22,700 bases of DNA from Candidatus Helarchaeota archaeon (GTDB lineage Archaea; Asgardarchaeota; Lokiarchaeia; Helarchaeales; HEL-GB-A), in the NCBI GenBank assembly GCA_013375455.1, contig JABXJT010000079.1, positions 1 to 22,700 on the forward strand, written 5' to 3'. The notes beneath the pieces were generated by a model. The model made no database searches. It was given only the letters and a program-made list of their open reading frames with translations, and had not been told where the DNA came from. Shown here in pieces: positions 8,186 through 15,646 of this stretch. The position numbers and the translations under genes are program-made. Numbering within the stretch: position 1 is the first letter of the stretch; each line of letters opens with the position of its first letter.

Positions 8186-8638
8186 ATGAGTCGTGAGAAT
8201 TCAAAGAAACTTCCAAGCAACCCGATTGAAGCCCAAGGCTTGTTAATCAAAGAAATTTATGAAAAATTTGGGAAAGATGTCCTTCCAATTGTTGAGGATG
8301 TATTAGGGCGCCAGGGAACCGTACTTGGTCTTAAAGCAAAGAAAAAAATACAGGATAATAGGTTATCAACTGTAGCAAAATTATTTACAAAAAATTGGGA
8401 TCCAGCATTTGTGAAAGTCGTTTCAGTTTCTGATGAAAAGTTTCACATCCAAGGAACCAAATGTCCCTTTGGATTAGAAAATACGGCACGAGAGCTGTGT
8501 GAAGCCGTGATGGCAATTGATCGCGAGTATTTTTTTACGGCAACTGATGGGAAGACGCACCTAGAGATATCAAAGACAGTGGCCGCAGGAGACCCATTCT
8601 GCGACACGATTTATACAGTTGATGATTCCACGGAATAA
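8186..8638 (+). CDS. ATC-hydrolase-like (PF14196-type) protein
   Basis: 150 residues from the ATG at 8186, chosen because GAGG lies 9 nt upstream; a TTG at 8171 is in frame but would swallow that site. The C-terminal part carries the pattern typical of the L-2-amino-thiazoline-4-carboxylate hydrolase family: KCPFGLENT (92-100), LCEAVMAID (104-112), then ISKTVAAGDPFC (128-139). It has conserved-looking Cys93, Cys105 and Cys139. The N-terminal half is helical. Members of this family are often annotated by fold rather than by tested activity, and many sit near regulators or bind small ligands. No ATC pathway partner is nearby, so the substrate here is unknown. Confidence 0.65.
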   Translation: MSRENSKKLPSNPIEAQGLLIKEIYEKFGKDVLPIVEDVLGRQGTVLGLKAKKKIQDNRLSTVAKLFTKNWDPAFVKVVSVSDEKFHIQGTKCPFGLENTARELCEAVMAIDREYFFTATDGKTHLEISKTVAAGDPFCDTIYTVDDSTE

Positions 8639-8644
8639 AATATA

Positions 8645-9424
8645 CTATTTTTCAATCGGCGCGGGAAAGATTGAAAATTTTCGGTTATGAAACTTATCTA
8701 AAATGTAGAAGTAAAGCGTAATTCCGATTAGAAGTGAAATTTGCCATATTAGGAAGGTATGCCAAATTGTCCACCCCGGTTCGAACGCCAATAAAGGACC
8801 ATATTCTAGCGGTTTTGCTTCATATGACATAGTTCCTAAATCGCCGAATGCTCCGAATAAAGCAAGTAAAATGCTTGATAGATAAACAAAGAGCCGATCA
8901 TATTTGGGATTTTTAAATAAGCCTTCAGAGAAAATGTGTTTAATACCCGGAACTTTTCTGATCCATGAAGTTCGGAACACTCTTGGAAATTCAGTAAAGG
9001 TAGCTACTACAATTCCCATTGCAAAAAACCCTATGAGCATTTCGTAAGGAATATTATAATCCCCTAATGTCGGGACTATTGTCCCCGCTCCACCACCAGG
9101 TTTATACCATCCAAATAATGGATTTATAACCATTTCCAATAAGGCGTCCATTCCCACGGAAATTAAGCCCAGGATCATGGCACAAATAAATTTTTTCTGA
9201 GTTGGTTTAACGATTAGAATGATTGCAAAAGCGAGCAGTAGATTTCCGATAATATCATTACATAGTCGAAAAATTTGGAGATCAAGAGCATAATATTGAG
9301 TGAATAACGGTGACTGGATTAAAATATAAAGAAGAAGACAAGCAAGTATGATAAAATACCTAATAATATTAGGGAAGGATTCAGAACTTTCCTTTTCTTG
9401 ACGCCTTTCATCTAAATCATTCAT
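8645..9424 (-). CDS. Six-helix membrane protein, unknown
   Basis: 259 residues from the ATG at 9424, which has AGG about 9 nt upstream. An in-frame ATG at 9442 is possible but lacks a ribosome binding site. A charged N-terminus (DLDERRQEKE) precedes about six membrane helices (22-40, 52-73, 79-101, 127-147, 178-197, 215-240). A Gly-rich loop GWYKPGGGAG lies at 105-114. Acidic residues are buried near helix 3 (MDALLE). It follows the formyl-THF cyclo-ligase gene by about 20 bp on the same strand and is probably its operon partner. It could be a folate or pterin carrier by association, but nothing in the sequence shows that. Confidence 0.75.
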   Translation of the reverse strand: MNDLDERRQEKESSESFPNIIRYFIILACLLLYILIQSPLFTQYYALDLQIFRLCNDIIGNLLLAFAIILIVKPTQKKFICAMILGLISVGMDALLEMVINPLFGWYKPGGGAGTIVPTLGDYNIPYEMLIGFFAMGIVVATFTEFPRVFRTSWIRKVPGIKHIFSEGLFKNPKYDRLFVYLSSILLALFGAFGDLGTMSYEAKPLEYGPLLAFEPGWTIWHTFLIWQISLLIGITLYFYILDKFHNRKFSIFPAPIEK

Positions 9425-9445
9425 ATTAAAATTCCTATACATTTA

Positions 9446-10045
9446 TTATTTAGTTGTTAGTTTGCGTTTAATGATTTTTTCTTCTGTGACGATGAAATGG
9501 ACAGGAATATCATACTGTGAGTTTGGTATGACATCCTGTACTTGAAATTCGAAGGCGAGTCCAATGACGGTGATGAGTCTATTTGTGCGCTTCAATAATT
9601 TATCGTAATAACCAAATCCATAACCGAGTCGATTACCGTAAATATCGAACGCAACTCCTGGCACAACGAATAAATCGATTAAATTAATCATTCGGGGGCG
9701 GTAAAACTCCCTTTTTGGCTCTAAAATATTAAATGCGGCCTTTTCTAGTTCTAAATCATAATTTTTTAGTTCGGAGATTTCGAGAATTCCCTGTTTCGTG
9801 TTTGTTATGGGTAAAATGACGCGTTTGGTTTTTAAAGCAGATCGGATGAGCTTTTCGGTCTGAACCTCTTTCTCCTTTCCACTGTAGAGCATGACACATT
9901 TTGCAGTCTTATACTCCTCTATGTTCATTAAGTTTGAAATGATTCGGTCGCTTTTTTGCTGGACTAAATCTTGTGGTTGTTCATTTCGAAGTTCCAAGAT
10001 AGATTTCCGAATCTCTTCTTTTGATAACTCTAGAGTTCGACTCAT
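9446..10045 (-). CDS. fau: 5-formyltetrahydrofolate cyclo-ligase
   Basis: 199 residues, the normal length for the family. The enzyme converts 5-formyl-THF to 5,10-methenyl-THF with ATP, rescuing a dead-end folate. The diagnostic block VVPGVAFD (127-134) followed by GNRLGYGFGYYDKLL (137-151) is complete, and the closing DIPVHFIVTEEK (179-190) is present. The Lys-rich N-terminus with KEEIRKSI (9-16) also fits. ATG start with GGATG about 6 nt upstream. It is divergent from purH, whose product uses 10-formyl-THF, so the shared promoter region links folate rescue to purine synthesis. This supports a tetrahydrofolate-based one-carbon system. Confidence 0.93.
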   Translation of the reverse strand: MSRTLELSKEEIRKSILELRNEQPQDLVQQKSDRIISNLMNIEEYKTAKCVMLYSGKEKEVQTEKLIRSALKTKRVILPITNTKQGILEISELKNYDLELEKAAFNILEPKREFYRPRMINLIDLFVVPGVAFDIYGNRLGYGFGYYDKLLKRTNRLITVIGLAFEFQVQDVIPNSQYDIPVHFIVTEEKIIKRKLTTK

Positions 10046-10172
10046 TCAATTCATCCGACTGAAAAAGATAAGACTTTAAATGCAGAAGCATTGATTATTT
10101 CACTAATAAATTTTAGATTTTTAAAACTATCAGTTAGTTTTTCTTTAATAAAAAGTTTTGAGAGGCTTTAAG
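10046..10172. promoter_or_regulatory. Divergent promoter between folate cyclo-ligase gene and purH
   Basis: The 127-bp divergent gap holds a TATA-like TTTTTAAAA at about 10118-10126 facing purH. A second box, CTTTAAA (10074-10080, TTTAAAG on the minus strand), lies about 30 nt upstream of the cyclo-ligase ATG. The purH ribosome binding site GAGAGG lies at about 10160-10165. No operator palindrome was identified. Confidence 0.4.
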
Positions 10173-11726
10173 ATGCTGCGAATAAAGCGAGCCTTATTGA
10201 GCGTATCCAACAAAACAGGATTGGTTGAATTCGCAAAAAAGTTACAATCAATGGACGTGGAAATGATTTCAACTGGGGGGACATTTAAATTATTACAAAA
10301 AAATGGTATATCGTTAACAAAAGTTTCCGAAGTTACCCAATTTCCAGAAATGATGGATGGTCGGGTAAAAACGTTACACCCCAAGATTCACGGGGCCATC
10401 CTCGCACGACGGGATAAGGAGGAACATTTACAAGAATTAAAGAAACATAATATAATACCCATTGATATGGTCGTGGTTAATCTATACCCATTTCGAGAAA
10501 CAATTCAGAAACCTGAAGTCACTTTAGAAGAGGCAGTTGAACAAATTGATATTGGCGGACCGACGCTCATCAGGTCATCTGCGAAGAATTTTGTCGGCGT
10601 GGCAATCGTAGTGAATCCAGAAAATTACCCGTCAATTATTACTGAATTAAAGGAAAATGACCAGCAAATTTTTCTGGAAACGCGACAGAAGCTTGCTGTC
10701 GAAGCTTTTCAACATACGATGGAATATGATAATTATATTTACAATTATTTATCAAATCAATTTCTCGATACTTCTCAAAAGTTCCCAGCTCTGCTTAATT
10801 TAACGTTTAGAAAAATTCAGGATTTACGATATGGGGAAAATCCTCATCAAGAAGCCGCCTTTTACACAGAATTAGATATTGCTGAACCCAGTGTTGCAAA
10901 TGCAAAGCAAATTCACGGCAAGCAGCTTTCTTATAATAATATTTATGATATAAATGCAGCACTAGAGCTCGTTAAGGATTTTAGTGAACCGGCGGCAGCC
11001 ATTATCAAACATACGAATCCCTGTGGGTTTGCTCTCGGTAAAAATACACAGGATGCTTATAAATTGGCGCATGCCACTGATCCGCTTTCTGCTTTCGGTA
11101 GTATTGTTGCATTTAATCAAAAAGTCACAAAAAATACTGCCGAGGAAATTGTAAAAACATTCGTGGAAGTGGTAATAGCACCTGAATTTGAAAATGCAGC
11201 AATTGATACTTTAAAAACTAAAGAGAACTTGCGGATACTAATTACCGGGTTGCTTTCAAAACCCAAGCCTTCATGGGATTGGAAAAAGGTGGTTGGAGGC
11301 ATTCTAGTTCAATATAGGGACATAAAGGAAATAAAAATAGCTGATTTGCAATATGTAACTGAAAAACGTCCCGCTCCTGAGCAGCTCGATTCTCTTTTAT
11401 TTGCCTGGAAGGTATTAAAACACGTGAAATCGAATGCAATCCTGTTAGCAAAGGATAAACATACCACGGGAGTTGGTGCTGGCCAGATGAGTCGTATTGA
11501 TGCCGTTGAATTGGCAATTAAGAAAGCTGGAGAAGAAGCACGCCGTTCTGTACTGGCGTCTGATGCATTTTTCCCTTTTCGGGACTCGATAGATGCCGCT
11601 GCAAAGGCAGGGATAGTGGCAATAATTGAGCCAGGCGGATCAATTCGGGATCAGGATGTAATCAATGGAGCTAATGAATTAGGGCTTCCCATAGTTTTCA
11701 CGGGTGTTCGATGCTTTCGGCACTAA
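10173..11726 (+). CDS. purH: Bifunctional AICAR transformylase / IMP cyclohydrolase
   Basis: 517 residues, full length, from the ATG at 10173 behind a GAGAGG site; an in-frame TTG at 10158 is less likely. The N-terminal MGS-like IMP cyclohydrolase domain has STGGT (33-37) and the RVKTLHPKIHG block (64-74). The C-terminal transformylase domain has DLRYGENPHQ (217-226), the catalytic pair Lys279-His280 in KHTNPCG, DPLSAFGSIVAFN (303-315), and the closing SDAFFPFRD and IEPGGSIRDQD blocks. It performs the last two steps of IMP synthesis using 10-formyl-THF. Many archaea instead use PurP and PurO, so the full-length bacterial/eukaryotic form is notable. No other pur genes are in the window. Confidence 0.97.
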   Translation: MLRIKRALLSVSNKTGLVEFAKKLQSMDVEMISTGGTFKLLQKNGISLTKVSEVTQFPEMMDGRVKTLHPKIHGAILARRDKEEHLQELKKHNIIPIDMVVVNLYPFRETIQKPEVTLEEAVEQIDIGGPTLIRSSAKNFVGVAIVVNPENYPSIITELKENDQQIFLETRQKLAVEAFQHTMEYDNYIYNYLSNQFLDTSQKFPALLNLTFRKIQDLRYGENPHQEAAFYTELDIAEPSVANAKQIHGKQLSYNNIYDINAALELVKDFSEPAAAIIKHTNPCGFALGKNTQDAYKLAHATDPLSAFGSIVAFNQKVTKNTAEEIVKTFVEVVIAPEFENAAIDTLKTKENLRILITGLLSKPKPSWDWKKVVGGILVQYRDIKEIKIADLQYVTEKRPAPEQLDSLLFAWKVLKHVKSNAILLAKDKHTTGVGAGQMSRIDAVELAIKKAGEEARRSVLASDAFFPFRDSIDAAAKAGIVAIIEPGGSIRDQDVINGANELGLPIVFTGVRCFRH

Positions 11727-12094
11727 TCCAGCTTCATTTTACATTAATTTCTGTCGGCTGCTGCATGAATACAGATAAGATTAACTCCAAGGAAGCTATA
11801 GTCGTTTTTTTCTGATCCCACATCGTTACCAATTTTCGATCAGATTTATCTTTGGGTTCAGAAGTACCTAATATTTTCAAAGCGCGCTTCTGTTTTCGCG
11901 TAAGATTCGTTAGATTTACCGTTTGCAATAAAATATTTTAAATTAACAGTGAATGGTTTGATTTCATCAATATCCTCCGACATTTGAATCACTCGTTTTT
12001 ATAGATCCATAAAATGTTTTAATATTAATTATTCCAATTATGCTAATGAACTTGGCATTCTTATGATTTTTACAAGAATGCGTGGCTTTCAGTA
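11727..12094. other. Gap with gene relic and an uncertain small frame
   Basis: This 368-bp stretch contains the 5' relic of a beta-helix paralogue, annotated separately. It also contains a TTG-started 64-codon minus-strand frame (11928-11734). Its product is soluble and Lys-rich, with NLTRKQKRALKIL near its start. That frame begins where the relic's similarity to its paralogues ends. It has no ribosome binding site, so I cannot call it a gene. Near 12055-12080, CATTCTTATG and CAAGAATG form a short imperfect inverted repeat just downstream of the 12095-13651 gene. It could act in transcript ending. Confidence 0.35.
11858..11983 (-). pseudogene. 5' relic of a fourth beta-helix membrane protein gene
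   Basis: Reading the minus strand from an ATG at 11983 gives MSEDIDEIKPFTVNLKYFI, then unrelated residues and a stop at 11858. The first ~19 residues align without gaps to the start of the 12095-13651 protein (MLEDFDEIEPFTFSLSYFI). The non-coding leader is also similar (GTGATTCAAATG versus GTGATTTAAATG). Similarity stops near codon 20. This is best explained as the surviving 5' end of another copy of the gene, lost by deletion or recombination. Expression as a 41-residue peptide is possible but unsupported. Confidence 0.7.
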
Positions 12095-13651
12095 TTAATC
12101 AATATATCTATCTTTTGCGTTACGCCCCTTTTTAATGATATCGAGAGGAAGTTCAAAGGCAGGTTTGCCGAGCCATAGTGCAGGGCGCTTGCATTTTCGA
12201 TTTTTTCTAAACCAGGCAGCTACTCCTGCAACCGACCCATCAGCAATTTCAACTCCAGGTTTTATATGCACATAACCACCAATAATTACATTCTTTCCAA
12301 TTTTTACTTTCTTAATGTAAAGTTTCCCATTAACAATGTCATGCGTATGAATCCTAGAACGTACACCGAGTACACTATGATCCCCCACTTCTAAATATTG
12401 GGGATCCACAATTGAATCCTGCAATATTACATTTTTACCCAAAGTCACATTTCCCCAGAGGTGTAAGGCAAAGACGTCTGCAATTTTTAATGGAGTTCTA
12501 CGAAAAACCCTTAATCCAAAAATTCGAAGCATATATTTGATTTTGAAGATTTTCGCCCGAGGATCATCTAATTCGTAATAGCCTTCTGGGATTTCTCCTT
12601 TCCTATCATAATATACCAAAAGAAGTTTTACAGTGACAGCAATTCCTGCAAGAAAAGCCCCCATTACAATTAAAAAGAAAATCGGGGCAAGGGTTAGTAA
12701 TGCAATATTTATTAAATGATTTCCAGGAGAATAGAAGGCTCTAAAGAACAAAATGTAGGGCAACAAAAGTAGCGCTGCAAAAAAAATGCCTCCTATTATA
12801 ATTAATACTTTGAATACAACCATTTTCGCTTCATTTATTTTAATAGGCCGGTTTTTTTCTTTAATAAAATCAATTTTATCCATTTTCAGAGAGTGCTGCT
12901 TTATTTCTTCGATCTCACTGGGTGATAGGTCAGAATATTCACCAACTTTTTTGCATGGAACCCCATAATAAATCGCATTACCACGACAGATGATACCTTT
13001 CATCCCACTTGTCATAGGTCTAAAAATAGAATTATCCCCAATGAAACCACCTCCAGAACCCGAAGGAAATGAAAAAATACAGTTTTTTCCAACGATCATT
13101 TTACATAGTATTAGCGAAACTTGGTCCAATTGATGTCCTGTTAGTACCGTTGCCCGTGACATAAAGGTATTATCACCAATTTCGATGAAATCTTCATCTT
13201 CGACGTGATAGCCCATTCTTACATTCTTTCCAACTTTGACACCCATTCGACGTAGCCAGAAAGCACGTAGAAAAGATACTCGAAAAAAGTAAAAGAGCCA
13301 CCTAGCGAAATTTTTTATATTTCCTTTCGTTATATAAGCACGGGCTTGCGGCTCATCCATCGATAAACGGTATATTCCAGGTTCTGGATAGGTAACTCGC
13401 TTATGGACAAGCCAAATTCCAGCTTTTGTAGAGATTAGCGAGCTGAGTAATGCAATCCCATACAAAGCAAAAAATAATGGAATCAATAATATTATATAGA
13501 GAAGGTTAAATGAAAACGGAAAGGTAATAAAATACCAATAACCAGCTAAAACTGAGGGAAATAAGCCAGCCCACATCATTACAAAGTATAATACAATAAA
13601 ATATGATAAACTAAATGTAAAGGGTTCGATTTCATCAAAATCCTCCAACAT
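12095..13651 (-). CDS. Membrane protein with two left-handed beta-helix domains (paralogue A)
   Basis: 518 residues with a duplicated layout. Half one has two to three membrane helices (about 15-75), then a hexapeptide beta-helix (about 134-236) with GVKVGKNVRMG, FIEIGDNTFM and GKNCIF turns and a His in TGHQLD (171-176). A charged linker (240-272) follows. Half two has membrane helices (about 275-300 and 312-345), then a second beta-helix (about 395-500) with DPQYLEVGDHS, RIHTHDI (433-439) and a closing LGKPAFELP. Beta-helix acyltransferases use such loops and a His for catalysis. The layout recalls the membrane-embedded terminal region of Pls/PosA-type NRPSs, but without the NRPS modules. 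It is probably an integral-membrane acyltransferase-like enzyme; the substrate is unknown. It is the last gene of the minus-strand cluster, 51 bp after the methyltransferase. Confidence 0.82.
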   Translation of the reverse strand: MLEDFDEIEPFTFSLSYFIVLYFVMMWAGLFPSVLAGYWYFITFPFSFNLLYIILLIPLFFALYGIALLSSLISTKAGIWLVHKRVTYPEPGIYRLSMDEPQARAYITKGNIKNFARWLFYFFRVSFLRAFWLRRMGVKVGKNVRMGYHVEDEDFIEIGDNTFMSRATVLTGHQLDQVSLILCKMIVGKNCIFSFPSGSGGGFIGDNSIFRPMTSGMKGIICRGNAIYYGVPCKKVGEYSDLSPSEIEEIKQHSLKMDKIDFIKEKNRPIKINEAKMVVFKVLIIIGGIFFAALLLLPYILFFRAFYSPGNHLINIALLTLAPIFFLIVMGAFLAGIAVTVKLLLVYYDRKGEIPEGYYELDDPRAKIFKIKYMLRIFGLRVFRRTPLKIADVFALHLWGNVTLGKNVILQDSIVDPQYLEVGDHSVLGVRSRIHTHDIVNGKLYIKKVKIGKNVIIGGYVHIKPGVEIADGSVAGVAAWFRKNRKCKRPALWLGKPAFELPLDIIKKGRNAKDRYID

Positions 13652-13702
13652 TTAAATCACTTATTTTTTATTGGACTAGTAAAAGTTCCAATGTCAATTA
13701 TT

Positions 13703-14353
13703 CTATTTATCTACAATATACATTTTTGTCCAGAGCATTTTCCGATATAATGCGAATCTGCTGATAAACATTGAAAAAAACGGTAAACTGATATCAAAGG
13801 TGTCAATAATTTTTCCGTATTTTTCCATCAATGCAGTAAATTCTTTCTCATCATATTCTCGCCAATGATTCCACATATCATGTTCTTTGACGCCAATTAG
13901 GCTCCGAATGAAATCTGTGACTTTACGGGTATACCAACTGCCGAAGCAACTTGAGATAATGACCCGTTTCTTAGCAACGCGAAATAATTCATCGATAGCT
14001 TTCAAGTGAATGTGGTGCTCTAGGTGTTCCACGACATCTGAACAAATGACGGTATCAAACGTTTTATCCTCGAAGGGTAAATCCGCTATATCACCAGCGC
14101 AGAAATTGGGAAGCCCACGATCCACAAAATCAAAATTCGTCATGTTCTCTTTGTCAGGATGCCATTGGTAAAAGTATCCTACCCCGCAACCCACATCCAG
14201 AACCTTACCAAAGATATATTTTTTCATCAGATGATACTTACGATTACAATAAGTTTTATATACGTCTGTTTCCCATTCTTTCTCTTGTTTTTTATAGAAT
14301 TCGCTCATATCTTTTTTTATTTCATATTTATCAGTGTTTGTCTCCTCTGTCAT
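13703..14353 (-). CDS. Class I SAM-dependent methyltransferase
   Basis: 216 residues. Motif I VLDVGCGVGYF (51-61) binds SAM. An acidic motif II region is FDFVD (74-78). GDIADLPFED (87-96) and SDVVEHLEH (105-113) are typical of the Methyltransf_11 / UbiE-like group. The N-terminus is charged and helical; the C-terminus is amphipathic with several aromatic residues (SLPFFSMFISRF), which may contact membrane. The gene starts 23 bp after the hydrolase gene and is followed 51 bp later by paralogue A, so it sits inside the beta-helix cluster. Its substrate may be the lipid or glycan handled by the neighbours; that is inference from position only. Confidence 0.85.
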   Translation of the reverse strand: MTEETNTDKYEIKKDMSEFYKKQEKEWETDVYKTYCNRKYHLMKKYIFGKVLDVGCGVGYFYQWHPDKENMTNFDFVDRGLPNFCAGDIADLPFEDKTFDTVICSDVVEHLEHHIHLKAIDELFRVAKKRVIISSCFGSWYTRKVTDFIRSLIGVKEHDMWNHWREYDEKEFTALMEKYGKIIDTFDISLPFFSMFISRFALYRKMLWTKMYIVDK

Positions 14354-14376
14354 TTACATCCCATCATTTTTTCTTA

Positions 14377-15495
14377 TTAACCAGGATAAAGTTCTCCTGT
14401 TAAAACCGAATATAAATCACTAAAGTATGCCTTATCTTCGGCAATTGAGGTATTAAACCTTACCATTTCATCGTGATTTCGAGGATAGGGGCCATAGTTA
14501 ATGGCACCATCGCCCAATGGGACGCTATCCACGTTTATCATGCCATCAGTCGGCTCCGCTCGAAATGCAAAGAAATAAAGAAGGCGCTCCCAGAAAAATC
14601 CTCCATCACCATCGCCTCGAAAAGTGCTCCAGTTGATGTCATTATGAGGTGGTGTATCATCAACCGAATAAGGGGTTTCGTCCCCTATATCCAAACTTTG
14701 ATGAAACTTAGACTGCCGTTGAGCCTCTGATATCTGGACCGTAATGAAGAGTTGACCTAAAACCATTCCGATGAAAATGGCTGCCACGAAACAGATGAGA
14801 AGGGAGATAAGCCGTAGCATTTTTCTTTTTTCGCCGGAAAATATGAGAACAAGACAAAAAAGAACGCCTAACATGGTAAATATCAACATGTAAAGATTAT
14901 TAATGCCATCAAAGTGATAGGTTCCGTGATTTGGCGTGGCAATTAATACGACATCGTCAAAGGTAAAATTAGCTGCCTTGATTTCAGTTTCATAATACTG
15001 TATTATCATATAACGCACGACTAATCCGCCCAGGCTATAACCGATTACATCAATATTTTCCGTGAATAAGGCAGAATTATTAGGATCTAAGAGAAAATCT
15101 TTGACTGCCAGTGCAATCTCTTCGATGGGAGTATCTAGGTCAAACCCTTTACCGAGAGAATAAGCCCAGGGAGTAGAGGGCTCCAATCCGTAGTAATCTA
15201 TTGCTATAACGGAATTATAATAGGTTTGAATGTATGGATCGTTGTAAATAGACGTGTAATGCATTTTAGCATTTAGGCCGTAGCCATGAATGCAAAATAG
15301 GGTGTTATTGGTGGGTGGGTCTTTAAGAGGTTGGGAGGGATATTCGTGAACTCCGTTGTTAGAAGAATTATTAAAAGGAAAATTGAGTTGAAACAAACAA
15401 ATTATAGGAATGAAAAGTAAAAATATCAGGATTGCAGCAAGCACCCCCTTTTTTGCACCCTTATAAGCTTGCTTTAACGTAACCATGCTATTCAT
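14377..15495 (-). CDS. Membrane alpha/beta hydrolase (lipase-like) with inserted helix hairpin
   Basis: 372 residues from the ATG at 15495; a TTG at 15498 and an ATG at 15486 are alternatives, and AGGA lies about 10 nt upstream. An N-terminal anchor helix (17-37) places the domain outside the membrane. The hydrolase core has the oxyanion loop FCIHGYG (67-73) and nucleophile elbow GYSLGG (152-157, Ser154). Likely acid and base are Asp317 or Asp323 (DGMINVD) and His341 (RNHDEM). Between Ser and Asp/His lie two more membrane helices (about 201-220 and 227-250), an unusual insertion. The C-terminal part follows lipase-type folds such as the PGAP1/LipA group. Esterase or lipase activity on a membrane lipid is likely. 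The gene is followed 23 bp later by the methyltransferase. Confidence 0.82.
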   Translation of the reverse strand: MNSMVTLKQAYKGAKKGVLAAILIFLLFIPIICLFQLNFPFNNSSNNGVHEYPSQPLKDPPTNNTLFCIHGYGLNAKMHYTSIYNDPYIQTYYNSVIAIDYYGLEPSTPWAYSLGKGFDLDTPIEEIALAVKDFLLDPNNSALFTENIDVIGYSLGGLVVRYMIIQYYETEIKAANFTFDDVVLIATPNHGTYHFDGINNLYMLIFTMLGVLFCLVLIFSGEKRKMLRLISLLICFVAAIFIGMVLGQLFITVQISEAQRQSKFHQSLDIGDETPYSVDDTPPHNDINWSTFRGDGDGGFFWERLLYFFAFRAEPTDGMINVDSVPLGDGAINYGPYPRNHDEMVRFNTSIAEDKAYFSDLYSVLTGELYPG

Positions 15496-15542
15496 CAACT
15501 CAAAATCCTAGATCTTTTCACGGGAATTATACTGTTTTAAAT

Positions 15543-15608
15543 TTAATCTATATATTTAGACTTTACTCCGTCTGATCGTCTAACTATTTCAATAGAAATA
15601 GGGAATGA
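15543..15608 (-). pseudogene. 3' relic of a beta-helix membrane protein gene
   Basis: The last 21 codons before a stop at 15543 read SFPISIEIVRRSDGVKSKYI plus Asp. They align gap-free with the C-terminus of paralogue A (AFELPLDIIKKGRNAKDRYI plus Asp), with mainly conservative changes. Paralogue B ends similarly (DGKYVD). Upstream of these codons the similarity fades into degenerate sequence. There is no start or ribosome binding site for an independent gene. It therefore looks like the remaining 3' tip of a lost copy, lying between paralogue B and the hydrolase. Confidence 0.6.
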
Positions 15609-15646
15609 ACGATAAAATATGAGCCGGAAATTCAATAGTTTTTGAG

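Noticed and set aside
10173..11726. Reading full-length PurH as evidence for a bacterial genome
   Set aside because: The AroA' synthase, COG1478 ligase and archaeal-style folP in the same window favour an archaeon that carries a bacterial/eukaryotic-type purH.
11734..11928. 64-residue TTG-started frame next to the 5' relic
   Set aside because: The translation looks protein-like, but there is no ribosome binding site, it overlaps the relic, and no family is recognised; evidence is too weak to call a gene.
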